Shown one piece after another: positions 26,501 to 35,826 of a stretch of 64,000 bases of DNA. How positions within the stretch are numbered: position 1 is the first letter of the stretch; each line of letters begins with the position of its first letter. Origin of the DNA: Agrobacterium tumefaciens str. B6 (GTDB lineage: Bacteria > Pseudomonadota > Alphaproteobacteria > Rhizobiales > Rhizobiaceae); contig NZ_LMVK01000014.1 of NCBI RefSeq assembly GCF_001541315.1, positions 1 to 64,000 on the forward strand, read 5' to 3'. The translations under genes and the position numbers were made by a program. The notes beneath the pieces are model-generated. The model saw nothing but the letters and a program-made list of their open reading frames with translations. It ran no database searches and was not told where the DNA came from.

Positions 26501-27067
26501 CTGCTCGGCGAAGAACAGTCCGGCCATATCAAGGAAGTCGGTTTCGAGCTTTACCAGCAGATGCTGGAAGAGGCGGTTGCCGAAGTGAAGGGCGACGAAC
26601 AGGTGCAGGATAGCGGCTGGTCGCCGCAAATCTCGGTCGGCACCTCCGTTATGATCCCGGAGGATTATGTTCCCGATCTGCATCTACGCATGGGCCTTTA
26701 CCGCCGTCTCGGCGAGCTTGCGGATATCAGCGAGATCGACGGTTTTGGCGCGGAAATGATCGATCGTTTCGGCCCCTTGCCGAAAGAGGTTCAGCACCTG
26801 CTCAAGATCGTCTACATCAAGTCGCTCTGCCGTATCGCCAATGTCGAAAAGTTGGACGCCGGGCCGAAGGGCGTCGTGGTGCAGTTCCGCAACAAGGAAT
26901 TCCCCAATCCGGCAGCGCTTGTTGGCTATATCGGCAAACAGGGCACGATGGCGAAGATCCGGCCGGATCACAGCCTGTTCCTCACCCGCGATCTGCCCAC
27001 GCCTGAAAAGCGGTTGACGGGTGCGGCGATGGTCATGACGCAGCTTGCGGAACTGGCGCGCTCCTGA
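23570..27067 (+). CDS. mfd: Transcription-repair coupling factor Mfd
   Basis: Mfd removes RNA polymerase stalled at DNA damage and recruits UvrA. The 1165-residue protein has the UvrB-homology region at the N-terminus, the RNA polymerase-interacting domain near residues 490-560 (HAEHGIGRFVGL, ADDAKLFLPVENIDLLSRY), and Walker A GDVGFGKTEVA (about residue 647). Also present are the DEEQ box IIDEEQHFGVKHKE, the RGRVGRS motif and the C-terminal TRCF domain. Length and order are normal. It is probably cotranscribed with sdhE. Confidence 0.97.
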   Translation: MIAGFDAKLVASADTPLTIGNVPSGMEALLLADMARAGTSVAYVMSDGQRVADLEQILGFVAPDIPVMTLPAWDCLPYDRVSPSADTSARRLAALSGLISHARKPHPAIVLVTVNAMLQKMAPRDIIESLGFSAKPGNQIRMDDIAARLERNGFDRVATVREVGEFAVRGGILDVFVPGTEEPVRLDFFGDTLESIRTFDPASQRTIGQARSLDLNPMSEVTLTPDTISRFRKNYLSLFGAATRDDALYQAVSEGRRYAGMEHWLPLFYEKLETAFDYLEGFRIVTDHTAREAAKERSKLVLDYYDARRSSGETKGSTQGAPYKPVSPGQLYLDGKSFDAALAAVNAVRLTPFNEQDSEGRPVATLDAHVGPRWARPPTEGESEERVNVFDLAVKHIAERRAKGWKVLITGWSEGSLDRLLQVLNEHGLEKIKPVASLKEVEKLGKGEAASAVLSLEAGFETGTLAVIGEQDILGDRMVRRSKRRKRGADFISEVAGLDEGSLVVHAEHGIGRFVGLRTIEAAGAPRACLELHYADDAKLFLPVENIDLLSRYGSDAAEATLDKLGGGAWQMRKAKLKKRLLDMADELIRIAAARLVRHAPILAAPDGLYDEFAARFPYDETEDQLNAIEAVREDLGAGRPMDRLICGDVGFGKTEVALRAAFLAAMNGVQVAVVVPTTLLSRQHFRTFSERFRGLPIRVQQASRLVGSKELTLTKKEVADGKTDIVVGTHALLGAGINFANLGLLIIDEEQHFGVKHKERLKELKSDVHVLTLSATPIPRTLQLAMTGVRELSLITTPPVDRMAVRTFISPFDPLVIRETLMREHYRGGQSFYVCPRLADLADIHAFLQSDVPELKVAVAHGQMPAGELEDIMNAFYDGKYDVLLSTTIVESGLDVPTANTLIVHRADMFGLAQLYQLRGRVGRSKVRAFALFTLPVNKVLTTMAERRLKVLQSLDTLGAGFQLASHDLDIRGAGNLLGEEQSGHIKEVGFELYQQMLEEAVAEVKGDEQVQDSGWSPQISVGTSVMIPEDYVPDLHLRMGLYRRLGELADISEIDGFGAEMIDRFGPLPKEVQHLLKIVYIKSLCRIANVEKLDAGPKGVVVQFRNKEFPNPAALVGYIGKQGTMAKIRPDHSLFLTRDLPTPEKRLTGAAMVMTQLAELARS

Positions 27068-27216
27068 CCATGGCACCGGCAGAGTGCGGGCTGTCGTCCA
27101 TATTACAGCGATGTAACTAAACGGACATGTGCCGGTAGTTTTCGCGGGCGTAATCTCCATTTCATACCCGGTGCGGCGGATCTGTAGATGCCGCCGGGTC
27201 ATGAAGGAGCAGGACG

Positions 27217-27558
27217 ATGTGGACCAACATCAACAGGTTTGCCACCGCTGGTCTGGTTGCTTTGACAATTGCGGGCACCACAATTGCCACCACCAGCCAG
27301 GCGGAAGCGCGCAATAATTTCGGCCGCGGCCTTGCGGCCGGCATTGCCGGCACGATCATTGGCGGAGCGCTGATTGCGGGTGCAAGACACCCGGGTTACG
27401 CCTACGCTCCGGCCTATGGTCCGGCTTACGGTCCTCCCGTCTACGCTGCGCCTGTTTATGGCCCGCCGGTCGCGTACGAACCCGTCTATCCGCGCTGCCA
27501 CCTTGCCTGGCGACAGAATGCCTGGGGCGACATGTATCGGGTCAGGGTTTGCGACTGA
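27217..27558 (+). CDS. Small secreted Tyr/Pro-rich protein
   Basis: The 113-residue product has a signal peptide (hydrophobic core AGLVALTIAGTTIATTSQAEA) and a Gly-rich stretch (GRGLAAGIAGTIIGGALIAG). A repeat-like region with AYAPAYGPAYGPPVYAAPVYGPP follows, then a C-terminal end with two Cys (PRCHLAWRQ...VRVCD). Proteins of this type are common in Rhizobiales and are probably exported; no function is known. GAAGGAG lies before the ATG. It stands alone between mfd and a convergent exporter gene. Confidence 0.8.
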   Translation: MWTNINRFATAGLVALTIAGTTIATTSQAEARNNFGRGLAAGIAGTIIGGALIAGARHPGYAYAPAYGPAYGPPVYAAPVYGPPVAYEPVYPRCHLAWRQNAWGDMYRVRVCD

Positions 27559-27613
27559 CAGCTGAGAGCGCCGGCGGCAGGAACAGTCGCCGGTAGTTCC
27601 GTATTCTTGTGAC

Positions 27614-28546
27614 CTAAGTCTCGTCTTCCGGTGTGATGCCGACGGCCACGTTCTGATCGGTTGCGGCGATCGAGGCGGGCAGCGGCACTTTTCTCTGCTT
27701 CTCGCGGATCAGCGTCAATAGGCCGGAGCCAACGATGAGGGCGATGCCGAAGAGCATCCAGCCATCGATACGGTCGCCGAAAATCAGATAACCGAAAAGG
27801 ATGGCCCAGAGCATCTGGCTATATTGCGTCGGGCCGATCATGGCGGCGGGCGCATATTGGGCGGCATACATGACCAGCACGTTGCCAAGTGCGCCGAGCA
27901 GGCCATATCCCGCCAGCAGCAGCCATTGCTCGCCTCCCGGCGTGACAAAGGTGGGCACCATGGCGACGCCGCTGATGGTGAGACAGCCCAGCACACCCGC
28001 CCCATAAAGCGAGACATTCTTTTCCGACGGGCCCATGGCGCGGAAGATGACGATGCTGAGCGCGCCGCTGAAGCCGCCGATGATGGCGCCGAGATGGCCG
28101 ATACCCAGTTCACGGAAGCCCGGCCGCAGGATGACCAGTACGCCGAGGAAACCGATGATGACTGCGGACCAGCGACGGATGCCCACCTGTTCCTTCAGAA
28201 ATACCACCGACATGATGGTGACGAAGGAGGGCAAAAGGAAGATCAGCGCAAAGGCTTCGGCCATGGAAAGATGGGTAAAGGCGGTCACGCTGCCGACAGC
28301 ACCGGTGCCGGCAGCAAAAAAGCGGATGATCCACAAAGGACGGTTCGTCGTCTTCACCACATCCACCCAGCGATCGTTGCGCTTGCGGATGAAGGGCAGG
28401 GCGACGAGCCCGAACAGGGCGCCGAAGAAGGCCGATTCGATCGGCGAAATCTGGCCTTCTATAAGTTTAACGCTGGCATCGCTCCAGGCGTAGGCAGCGA
28501 GGGCGGCAAAGGCGGGCAGAATGCCTTTCAGGGTCTGGTCGGACAC
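27614..28546 (-). CDS. EamA/DMT-family transporter
   Basis: The 310-residue product has about ten membrane helices arranged as two EamA repeats (about residues 10-140 and 150-290). Family features include EAFALIFLLPSFVTIMSVVFLKE and the second-half MYAAQYAPAAMIGPTQYSQMLWA. Such proteins export metabolites or drugs; the substrate is unknown. The start codon is GTG. It precedes no obvious partner on this strand. Confidence 0.85.
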   Translation of the reverse strand: MSDQTLKGILPAFAALAAYAWSDASVKLIEGQISPIESAFFGALFGLVALPFIRKRNDRWVDVVKTTNRPLWIIRFFAAGTGAVGSVTAFTHLSMAEAFALIFLLPSFVTIMSVVFLKEQVGIRRWSAVIIGFLGVLVILRPGFRELGIGHLGAIIGGFSGALSIVIFRAMGPSEKNVSLYGAGVLGCLTISGVAMVPTFVTPGGEQWLLLAGYGLLGALGNVLVMYAAQYAPAAMIGPTQYSQMLWAILFGYLIFGDRIDGWMLFGIALIVGSGLLTLIREKQRKVPLPASIAATDQNVAVGITPEDET

Positions 28547-28597
28547 GGAAACACCGGGGGAAAATCGAGTTGCAGAAAACCGCCGGTGGTTTGGCCG

Positions 28598-29266
28598 TCA
28601 GTTCATCGATCTATGCTCGTCCGCCTTGATTTTTGCAATATCCCGCAATGCAGCAATCAGGACATCTGGCGTTTGTGCACCGCTTATGGCGTATTTCTGG
28701 TCGATGATGAAGAAGGGTACGCCGGCCACGCCCATCTGCTGCGCCGCATCAATTTCAGCGATGACGGTGTCCTTGTCCGCCTCCGAGGCGAGAAGCCGTG
28801 CCACCACCTGCGCGTCCATGCCCGCCTTTTCGGCTACATCGATCAACACGGCGTGGTCGCCGATATTGCGGCCTTCTTCGAAATTGGCCTTGAACAGCCC
28901 GGTCACCACCTTCTCCTGGATATCGCGGCCTTCGGAATGCGCCCAGAGCGACAGGCGGTGCGCGTCGAGTGTGTTCGGGCCGATCTTGATCGCATCAAAA
29001 TCGTAATGGATGCCGACTTCCTTGCCGAGCTGCACCAGCGTGGCATGGGCCTGTTCCAGACGCTCCTTGCCGAGTTTTTCCTCGAGAGCTGCTTTCTGGT
29101 CGACGCCTTCAGGCGGATAGTCGGGGTTGAGGCGATAGGGACGCCAGTTCACGTCGACGCTGATTTCATCCTGCACCTCGGCTATGGCAAGATCGAGCCT
29201 TGCCTTGCCGAGATAACACCAGGGGCAGACCATATCCGATACGACGTCGATAACGATGCGTTCCAT
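28598..29266 (-). CDS. FrnE-like DsbA-family oxidoreductase
   Basis: The 222-residue product has a thioredoxin-like fold with the catalytic pair CPWC (Cys14, Cys17) near the start and the cis-Pro loop MGVAGVPFFIID (about residues 175-186). The helical insertion and absence of a signal peptide fit the cytoplasmic FrnE/2-hydroxychromene isomerase-like group of DsbA proteins. It lies between an exporter and a peptide-binding protein on the same strand. The partner is unknown. Confidence 0.88.
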   Translation of the reverse strand: MERIVIDVVSDMVCPWCYLGKARLDLAIAEVQDEISVDVNWRPYRLNPDYPPEGVDQKAALEEKLGKERLEQAHATLVQLGKEVGIHYDFDAIKIGPNTLDAHRLSLWAHSEGRDIQEKVVTGLFKANFEEGRNIGDHAVLIDVAEKAGMDAQVVARLLASEADKDTVIAEIDAAQQMGVAGVPFFIIDQKYAISGAQTPDVLIAALRDIAKIKADEHRSMN

Positions 29267-29305
29267 GGCTTTATCTTCCCTTGTCCTGGACCGGGCAGGG
29301 GCGGG

Positions 29306-31153
29306 TTACTGCGCCCGCGCATCCCACCAGGGCTGTTTCTGATTGCCTGATATCGGGGTCATATCCGGGCGGTCGATATATTTCCAGCGCGCAACCCATT
29401 GCGCACCGATATAATAGAGCGGAATGATGTAGTGGCCGGCAACCAGAAGGCGGTCATAGGCGCGCACGGCGGCCTGGAAATCTTCCGTCGAGCGCGCCTG
29501 CAGCAGCGCTTCGATCATCCGGTCAATATCGGGATTGGCGGCGCCCGCATAGTTGAAGCTGCCCTGCGCATCGCGTGAGAGCGAATTCCAGCGGTTGAGC
29601 TGCTCCATGCCCGGCGAAAGCGACGACGGCAGGGAGCGGATGATCATGTCGTAATCGAAGCTGTTCGAGCGGGCCTGATATTGCCCGTCATCGACCGAGC
29701 GGATGCCCATGGCGACGCCGATCAGATTGAGAGAACGCTGATAGGCAAGCGCGATGCGCTCCTGAGCGGGGTTCTGTGTCATGATCTCGAAGGCGAGCTG
29801 GCGGCCGTTGGCGTCGGACATCCTGCCGTTCCTGATGCTGTATCCGGCCTCTTTCAGCTTGTCGACGGCCATTTTAAGGACCTTGCGGTCCGCACCGGTG
29901 GCGTCGGTGGTCGGCAAGGCATAGGTGCCGGCCAGTAGCTGCGGAGGCATGGTCTTAGCCGCGTCGCCGAGCAGCGCCAGCTCGCGTTCGTCCGCGGCAT
30001 TGCCATAGGCGCCGAGCGGCGAATTCTGCCAGTAACTCTGTGTCCGCTTGAAGGAGCCGCCGAGAATGTTTCTGTTCATCCACTCGAAATCGAACGCGTA
30101 GGTAAGGCCTTCGCGCACCTTCTCGTCGGCGAAGACGGCGCGGCGGGTGTTGAAGACGAGACCGAACATGCCTGTCGGCAGGCGCGGCTGGAAGACGTCC
30201 TTGACGATGTCGCCGCGATGGACGGCGGGGAAATTGTAAGCCTGTCCCCAATGGGAGGTGTCGGAGGTGCCGTTGATGGCGTCGCCTTCGGGATAGATGT
30301 CGATATCGCCCTTCTTGAAGGCCTCGAACATGGTGGTGACCTGCAGGAAATAGGTCACGCTGATCTCGTCGTAATTGTCGAAGCCGACCTTGCCCGGAAT
30401 GTCTTTGCCCCAATAGTCCGGATTGCGCTCCCAGATGATTCGTTCGCCCGGCCGCAGGGTCTTGATTCGGTATGGACCCGAGCCGACGACTGCGCCGAGG
30501 CCGGCCTGTTCGAATTTTTCCGGATCGATCGCATGTTTCGGCAGGATCGGGGTGGAGGAGGCGAGAATGAGCGGCGTTTCGCGGTTGGCCTTGTCGTTGA
30601 AGGTGAAACGCACGCTGCGATCACCGATCTTTTCCAGCTTCGCCACCCCGTCCAGACGGCTGTTGAAGGGCGGGCGGCCTTTTTCCTTCAGAAGATTGAA
30701 GGTGAAGATCACGTCATCTGCGGTCACCGGCTCGCCGTCGGACCATTTTGCCTTCGGGTTGATGTTGAACTGGACGAAGCTTCGCTCCTCATCCCACTCC
30801 ACTGTTTCGGCCAAGAGGCCGTAAAGGCTGAAAGGCTCATCGCTGGAGCGCAGCATCAGGGGTTCGTAGAGAAGATTGCCGAATTCCGGGTCCCAGACGC
30901 CGCGCGCGGTGGTGCGCATTCCCTTGAGAACGAAGGGATTGAGGCTGTCGAAGGTGCCGACGACGCCATAGGAGATGCGGCCGCCTTTCTTCACGTCAGG
31001 ATTGACATAAGGAAGGTGCCTGAAGTCTGCGGGGAGCTCCGGCGTGCCGTGCATGGAAATGCCGTGCAGCGGCTGCGCCAGGGCGTTCCCGGCGGGAAGC
31101 AGGGATGATCCCAAAAGGAACAATGCGGGGATGAGGGCCGCAAGGTTGCGCAT
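29306..31153 (-). CDS. Extracellular solute-binding protein, family 5 (YejA-like)
   Basis: The product (615 residues from ATG 31153) starts with a signal peptide (MRNLAALIPALFLLGSSLLPAGNALA). It has the family 5 layout with KWSDGEPVTADDVIFTFNLL and the C-terminal YKYIDRPDMTP-type ending. Such proteins deliver oligopeptides or microcin C to an ABC importer. No permease or ATPase genes lie next to it, so it must share a transporter encoded elsewhere. AGGACAG before ATG 31153 supports that start over the TTG at 31171. The 306 bases to the divergent ialB gene show no certain promoter. Confidence 0.88.
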   Translation of the reverse strand: MRNLAALIPALFLLGSSLLPAGNALAQPLHGISMHGTPELPADFRHLPYVNPDVKKGGRISYGVVGTFDSLNPFVLKGMRTTARGVWDPEFGNLLYEPLMLRSSDEPFSLYGLLAETVEWDEERSFVQFNINPKAKWSDGEPVTADDVIFTFNLLKEKGRPPFNSRLDGVAKLEKIGDRSVRFTFNDKANRETPLILASSTPILPKHAIDPEKFEQAGLGAVVGSGPYRIKTLRPGERIIWERNPDYWGKDIPGKVGFDNYDEISVTYFLQVTTMFEAFKKGDIDIYPEGDAINGTSDTSHWGQAYNFPAVHRGDIVKDVFQPRLPTGMFGLVFNTRRAVFADEKVREGLTYAFDFEWMNRNILGGSFKRTQSYWQNSPLGAYGNAADERELALLGDAAKTMPPQLLAGTYALPTTDATGADRKVLKMAVDKLKEAGYSIRNGRMSDANGRQLAFEIMTQNPAQERIALAYQRSLNLIGVAMGIRSVDDGQYQARSNSFDYDMIIRSLPSSLSPGMEQLNRWNSLSRDAQGSFNYAGAANPDIDRMIEALLQARSTEDFQAAVRAYDRLLVAGHYIIPLYYIGAQWVARWKYIDRPDMTPISGNQKQPWWDARAQ

Positions 31154-31459
31154 GTCACTGTCCTGTCTCAACTGTCCGTCCGATGTGCGTCACGACCGTT
31201 TATCATCATGATTCTGGCAGATATGTAGCACACGGACATGGTGCGACCCATCCAAGCGCGGGAAATCTTGGGTCAGCTCAAGAAAAAGTTAAAGAAGTGC
31301 TGGATATCGCCGCGATCGGCATGTAACAGGGTGGCCGGAAGAGACGGGTCACGCATTTGCCTCATTTAAACGACAGTTGAACGGGCAGAAGGATACCGCC
31401 ATCGACGAACAGGGCCTTAACGGTTCTGTTCTGGCAGACATTCAGGAGACGGAACTCTT

Positions 31460-32116
31460 ATGATGCAAAAGGCAAACACATTCACCCGGACGGCTCTGTC
31501 CGCTCTGGTCCTCTCTCTGGGCGCGGTTTCCGCTCCGGCCATCTCGCAGGCACAGGATGCTGCTCCCGCCGCCCAGGGCGCCGGCGCTCCGCCGCTCGGC
31601 TGGTTCAAGACCTGCTCCAAGCAGGAAGACAACGATGTCTGCGTCGTGCAGAACGTGGTTCTCGCCCAGAACGGCCAGATGATCACCGCTGTCGGCCTCA
31701 TCACCGTTGAAGGCAAGGTTAACCGCAAGCTGCTGCAGGTTTCCGTTCCGACCGCGCGTCTCATTCCTCCTGGTGTGATGATGCAGATCGACGGCGGCAA
31801 GGGCCAGAAGCTCGACTACGCCGTTTGCCTTCCCGACAAGTGCACGGCCGAAGTTCCGCTGACGGACGCCATGATCGCTTCCCTGAAGAAGGGTAGCGAG
31901 GTGGTCTTCACCTCCATCAACTTCCGCCGCGCGCCGAACCCCATCAAGATCGCGCTCTCCGGCTTCACCGGCGCGTTTGACGGCCCGGCGATCACCCAGT
32001 CGCAGCTGGCCGAAAGCCAGCGCAGCCTGCAGGAAGGCATGCAGAAGAAGGCTGAAGAGGCTCGCAAGAAGCTGGAAGCCGCTCAGGATGCCGCCAAGGG
32101 CGCTCCGAAGCCCTGA
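31460..32116 (+). CDS. Invasion-associated locus B (IalB) family protein
   Basis: The 218-residue product has a signal peptide (ALSALVLSLGAVSAPAISQAQ), then an IalB domain with two cysteine pairs (FKTCSKQEDNDVCVVQ and DYAVCLPDKCTAEVP), probably disulfide-bonded in the periplasm. A Glu/Lys/Ala-rich tail from about residue 185 (QKKAEEARKKLEAAQDAA) is helical. IalB was named in Bartonella, but the family is widespread in Rhizobiales and its role here is unknown. It is followed by a strong terminator. Confidence 0.88.
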   Translation: MMQKANTFTRTALSALVLSLGAVSAPAISQAQDAAPAAQGAGAPPLGWFKTCSKQEDNDVCVVQNVVLAQNGQMITAVGLITVEGKVNRKLLQVSVPTARLIPPGVMMQIDGGKGQKLDYAVCLPDKCTAEVPLTDAMIASLKKGSEVVFTSINFRRAPNPIKIALSGFTGAFDGPAITQSQLAESQRSLQEGMQKKAEEARKKLEAAQDAAKGAPKP

Positions 32117-32140
32117 TTGCAGCGTAAGCGCTAAAAACAG

Positions 32141-32170
32141 AAAACCGGTCTGGTGACAGACCGGTTTTTT
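32141..32170 (+). terminator. Rho-independent terminator after ialB
   Basis: A 12-base-pair stem (aaaaccggtctg, 32141-32152, with 32157-32168) closes a GTGA loop and ends in a run of T. It lies 25 bases after the ialB stop. On the other strand it could also end hspQ transcripts. Confidence 0.85.
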
Positions 32171-32207
32171 TATGTCCCTGGGAGGGTGGGGAGATGGTTG
32201 GCGGGCG

Positions 32208-32537
32208 TCAATGCGCCGTTGACATTTTCGGGCGCCATTCGCCGTTCGGCGCCTTGTCGAAGATGCGGCCGATATTGGGGTTTCGGAGCGGCGTCTCGTT
32301 TTCGTCGTGGACGAGGTTCTGCTCGGAAACATAGGCGACATATTCCGTCTCCTCGTTTTCGGCCAGAAGATGATAGAAGGGCTGGTCGCGATCCGGCCTG
32401 ATTTCCGCGGGAATGGCGTTCCACCATTCCTCGGTATTGGCATATTCCGGGTCGACGTCGATGACCACGCCGCGGAACGGAAACACCTTGTGGCGGACGA
32501 TCTCGCCAAGCGTGAATTTTGCGTCTCTTTGTTTCAT
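32208..32537 (-). CDS. hspQ: Heat shock protein HspQ
   Basis: The 109-residue product contains FTLGEIVRHKVFPFRGVVIDVDP and the region FYHLLAENEETEYVAYVSEQNL, typical of HspQ. This small protein acts as an adaptor or modulator for Lon proteolysis in enterobacteria. ATG 32537 (MKQRDAKFTLG) has AAGGAA about ten bases upstream; a GTG at 32558 would add seven residues. A 70-base gap separates it from the EamA exporter upstream on the same strand. Confidence 0.92.
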   Translation of the reverse strand: MKQRDAKFTLGEIVRHKVFPFRGVVIDVDPEYANTEEWWNAIPAEIRPDRDQPFYHLLAENEETEYVAYVSEQNLVHDENETPLRNPNIGRIFDKAPNGEWRPKMSTAH

Positions 32538-32628
32538 GGCATGAACTTCCTTTCCCACTAATAGTTGGGTGCGGAACGCAAAATATCAAGGGCTAGGGGG
32601 TATCCCGGCCCTTTCTCTCTATATGGGC

Positions 32629-33561
32629 TCAGGCTCGGCGGCCGAGCGGCGCGGTGGCGATGATGACACCGCCGGTGACCAGCACGATGCCGATCGCGTG
32701 GTAGGTCTCGAACGTCTCCCCGAGGAACAGCGTGGCCATCAGGATCGAGACGGGCGGCATCATGTAAAGCGTGATGCCGGCCGTGGCGGGGCCGAAGACG
32801 CGCACCGTATGGGTGAAGCAGTAAAAGGCAAGCAGCGAAGCGAACAGGATGATGCCGCCGATCTTCGCCCATGCCATTGGCGTCGCGGGCAGCATGCCGC
32901 CCTGCGCCAGTTCCAGCGCCGCCGGCGGCAGAAGCACCAGCGCGCCGGAAAGCGCGATCAGACCAAAAAGGCTGAAGGACGCCATCTGCCGCGCCGCCGG
33001 CTCGCGCAGCAGCAGCGAATAGACGGCAAAGGCGATGGCCGCCGTCAGTATGGCGAAATCGCCGATGTTGAAGCTCATGTGCCGGAGAGCTGCGATATCG
33101 CCCTTGAGCACGATGGCCGCCACGCCGGCAAAGGCGATGATCATGCCCGCCACCTCAAGCTTTCTGATGGGGCGGCCCTGAAAGATGCGCTGGAACAGGA
33201 TGATGAACAGCGACGATGTCGTGTAGATCAGCGTGCCGTTGGCGGCCGTGGTCATGGTGAGGCCCCAATAGACCACGCCGCCGCAGATGCCCATGCCGAG
33301 AATGCCGAGAACGAGCCAGAGAAGCGTTTTGCGCCTCAGGAAGGCAAGGCAGTTGCGCCAGTCGGCGATCATGAAGGGCGCGATGATGAGGGTCGATCCG
33401 ATCCAGCGGATGAAGGCGGCGATGAAGGGCGATACCTCACCGACGACGCCACGACCGAAAATGACGTTGCTGGAGAAAAAGAACGGCACCGCCAGAAAGA
33501 TGAGCCAGTCCGTAAGGCGCGTTTGCTGAGTGGCTGGCTTGTTCGACATTCTTCGCGACAT
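32629..33561 (-). CDS. EamA/DMT-family transporter
   Basis: The 310-residue product has about ten helices in two EamA repeats, with TAANGTLIYTTSSLFIILFQRIF in the first and ATAGITLYMMPPVSILMATLFLGE in the second. These are typical of metabolite exporters; the substrate is unknown. It follows glnA on the same strand, but a terminator lies just before its start. ATG 33549 is an alternative start, four codons in. Confidence 0.85.
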   Translation of the reverse strand: MSRRMSNKPATQQTRLTDWLIFLAVPFFFSSNVIFGRGVVGEVSPFIAAFIRWIGSTLIIAPFMIADWRNCLAFLRRKTLLWLVLGILGMGICGGVVYWGLTMTTAANGTLIYTTSSLFIILFQRIFQGRPIRKLEVAGMIIAFAGVAAIVLKGDIAALRHMSFNIGDFAILTAAIAFAVYSLLLREPAARQMASFSLFGLIALSGALVLLPPAALELAQGGMLPATPMAWAKIGGIILFASLLAFYCFTHTVRVFGPATAGITLYMMPPVSILMATLFLGETFETYHAIGIVLVTGGVIIATAPLGRRA

Positions 33562-33581
33562 GGCTGGGCTTCAAAAGAAAA

Positions 33582-33607
33582 CGGCGGCTTTCCGGGGAAA
33601 ACCGCCG
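33582..33607 (-). terminator. Rho-independent terminator after glnA
   Basis: On the minus strand a CGGCGG...CCGCCG stem with inner pairing (TTCC/GGAA) is followed by TTTTCTTTT. It begins about 40 bases after the glnA stop. A second hairpin with 7-base arms CGAGCGC/GCGCTCG lies closer to the stop (about 33616-33639). Together they should separate glnA from the exporter gene. Confidence 0.75.
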
Positions 33608-33648
33608 AAATGGATCGAGCGCCCCCGAGGGAGCGCTCGAAAGGCCGA

Positions 33649-35058
33649 TCAGGCCGAGTAGTACATGTCGAATTCGACCGGATGCGGGGTCATTTCGAAA
33701 CGCATGACTTCCTGCATCTTCAGCTCGATGAACGAGTCGATCTGGTCGTCGTCGAACACGCCGCCGGCGGTCAGGAACTTGCGATCCTTGTCGAGGCTTT
33801 CGAGAGCTTCGCGCAGCGAGCCGCAGACGGTCGGGATCTTCTTCAGTTCCTTTGCAGGAAGGTCGTAAAGGTCCTTGTCCATCGGCTTGCCGGGGTGGAT
33901 CTTGTTCTTGATGCCGTCGAGGCCGGCCATCAGCATGGCCGCAAAACCGAGATAGGGGTTCTGGGTCGGGTCCGGGAAGCGGACTTCGACGCGTTTTGCC
34001 TTCGGGTTGGAGCCGAAGGGAATACGGCAGGATGCGGAACGGTTGCGCGCGGAATAGGCGAGCAGAACCGGCGCTTCATAACCCGGCACCAGACGCTTGT
34101 AGGAGTTGGTGGTGGGATTGGTGAAGGCGTTGATGGCCTTGGCGTGCTTGATGATGCCGCCGATGTAATAGAGGCAGTTCTCGGAGAGGCCGGCATATTC
34201 GTCGCCTGCGAAGGTCGGCTTGCCGCCCTTCCAGATCGACTGGTGAACGTGCATGCCCGAGCCGTTGTCGCCGAAGATCGGCTTCGGCATGAAGGTTGCC
34301 GTCTTGCCATAGGCATTGGCGACCTGATGCACGACGTACTTGTAGATCTGCATCTTGTCGGCGCTGGAAACCAGCGTGTCGAACTTCACGCCCAGCTCGT
34401 GCTGTGCGGCAGCCACTTCGTGGTGGTGCTTTTCAACGACGACGCCCATTTCGGCCAGAACCGTCAGCATTTCGGAGCGCATGTCCTGCAGGCTGTCGAT
34501 CGGCGGAACCGGGAAATAGCCGCCCTTGACGCGCGGACGGTGGCCGAGGTTGCCGGTTTCATAGTCGGTGTCGTCGTTGGACGGCAGCTCGGACGAGTCG
34601 AGCTTGAAGCCGGTATTGTAGGGGTCTGCCTTGTACTTCACGTCGTCGAAGACGAAGAATTCGGGCTCGGGGCCAACGAAGACGGTGTCGCCGATGCCGG
34701 ACGCCTTGAGGTAGGCTTCGGCCTTCTTGGCGGTGCCGCGCGGGTCGCGGTTATAGGCTTCGCCCGAGACCGGGTCGAGAATGTCGCAAAGGACGACCAG
34801 GGTGGACTGGGCGAAGAACGGGTCGATATGGGCGGTTGCCGGATCGGGCATCAGCACCATGTCGGACTCGTTGATGGCCTTCCAGCCGGCGATCGAGGAG
34901 CCGTCGAACATGACGCCGTCGGCGAACATGTCTTCGTCCACACAGACAACATCCATGGTGACGTGCTGCAGCTTGCCCTTGGGGTCGGTAAAGCGCAGGT
35001 CCACGAACTTGATGTCGTTATCCTTGATCTGCTTCAAGATATCGTTTGCGGTCGTCAT
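33649..35058 (-). CDS. glnA: Type I glutamine synthetase
   Basis: GlnA forms glutamine from glutamate, ammonia and ATP. The 469-residue product has the typical beta-grasp N-terminus ([17 protein letters not shown]) and the catalytic domain with [11 protein letters not shown]. The ATP-site segment [15 protein letters not shown] is also present. Tyr398 in DLYDLPAKE is the adenylylation site used by GlnE to switch the enzyme off. Length matches GSI-beta dodecamers. It lies 71 bases after glnB on the same strand and is probably cotranscribed from the sigma54 promoter upstream of glnB. Confidence 0.98.
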   Translation of the reverse strand: MTTANDILKQIKDNDIKFVDLRFTDPKGKLQHVTMDVVCVDEDMFADGVMFDGSSIAGWKAINESDMVLMPDPATAHIDPFFAQSTLVVLCDILDPVSGEAYNRDPRGTAKKAEAYLKASGIGDTVFVGPEPEFFVFDDVKYKADPYNTGFKLDSSELPSNDDTDYETGNLGHRPRVKGGYFPVPPIDSLQDMRSEMLTVLAEMGVVVEKHHHEVAAAQHELGVKFDTLVSSADKMQIYKYVVHQVANAYGKTATFMPKPIFGDNGSGMHVHQSIWKGGKPTFAGDEYAGLSENCLYYIGGIIKHAKAINAFTNPTTNSYKRLVPGYEAPVLLAYSARNRSASCRIPFGSNPKAKRVEVRFPDPTQNPYLGFAAMLMAGLDGIKNKIHPGKPMDKDLYDLPAKELKKIPTVCGSLREALESLDKDRKFLTAGGVFDDDQIDSFIELKMQEVMRFEMTPHPVEFDMYYSA

Positions 35059-35129
35059 TTAAACGTTTTCCTTGAGTGTGATGATGACGAGGTGAAAACC
35101 CAAGCCTCCCCGGCTCGGGACGTTCTTGA

Positions 35130-35504
<375 letters not shown>

Positions 35505-35527
35505 TTATTCCCGCTCTGCCACAAGAA

Positions 35528-35543
35528 TGCACGTATTGTGCCA
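35528..35543 (-). promoter_or_regulatory. Sigma54 (-24/-12) promoter of glnB-glnA
   Basis: On the minus strand the 16 bases read TGGCACaatacgTGCA, matching the consensus TGGCAC-N5-TTGCW at all but one position, with the GG and GC elements at the right distance. The predicted start of transcription is near 35517, about 49 bases before glnB. No certain NtrC site was found in 35544-35826, which is otherwise AT-rich and shows no gene. Confidence 0.75.
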
Positions 35544-35826
35544 GATCGGAAGCGGGCTTGAAGAAAAAACTTCGATCCCCCGGCCTTCCGACACAAAATG
35601 CATTCGGTTTTGGCGGTTTTCCAGCCAATTTCTCTCGGGAACCCGAAAAATCCATCAGCATTTCTGCCAATTCTTATTATTTTAGATGGTTTGAATATTT
35701 GAGAATGCGCGGGTGTGATGAAGTTGGTTTGTTTATATTTTATGCATTTGATTATTATTTGGACTTGGCTATCTGCTTATTTTTGTATCGATTGCCTTTC
35801 CGGCGTTTTGAAGGGATGATTGAGGC

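Noticed and set aside
23813..26683. A 956-residue minus-strand open frame opposite mfd
   Set aside because: It is a GC-rich antisense shadow of mfd, rich in His, Arg and Gln; mfd itself has all its motifs.
35544..35826. A small gene in the AT-rich stretch between glnB and the NAD(P)HX repair gene
   Set aside because: The available frame overlaps the repair gene start and has no credible protein features.
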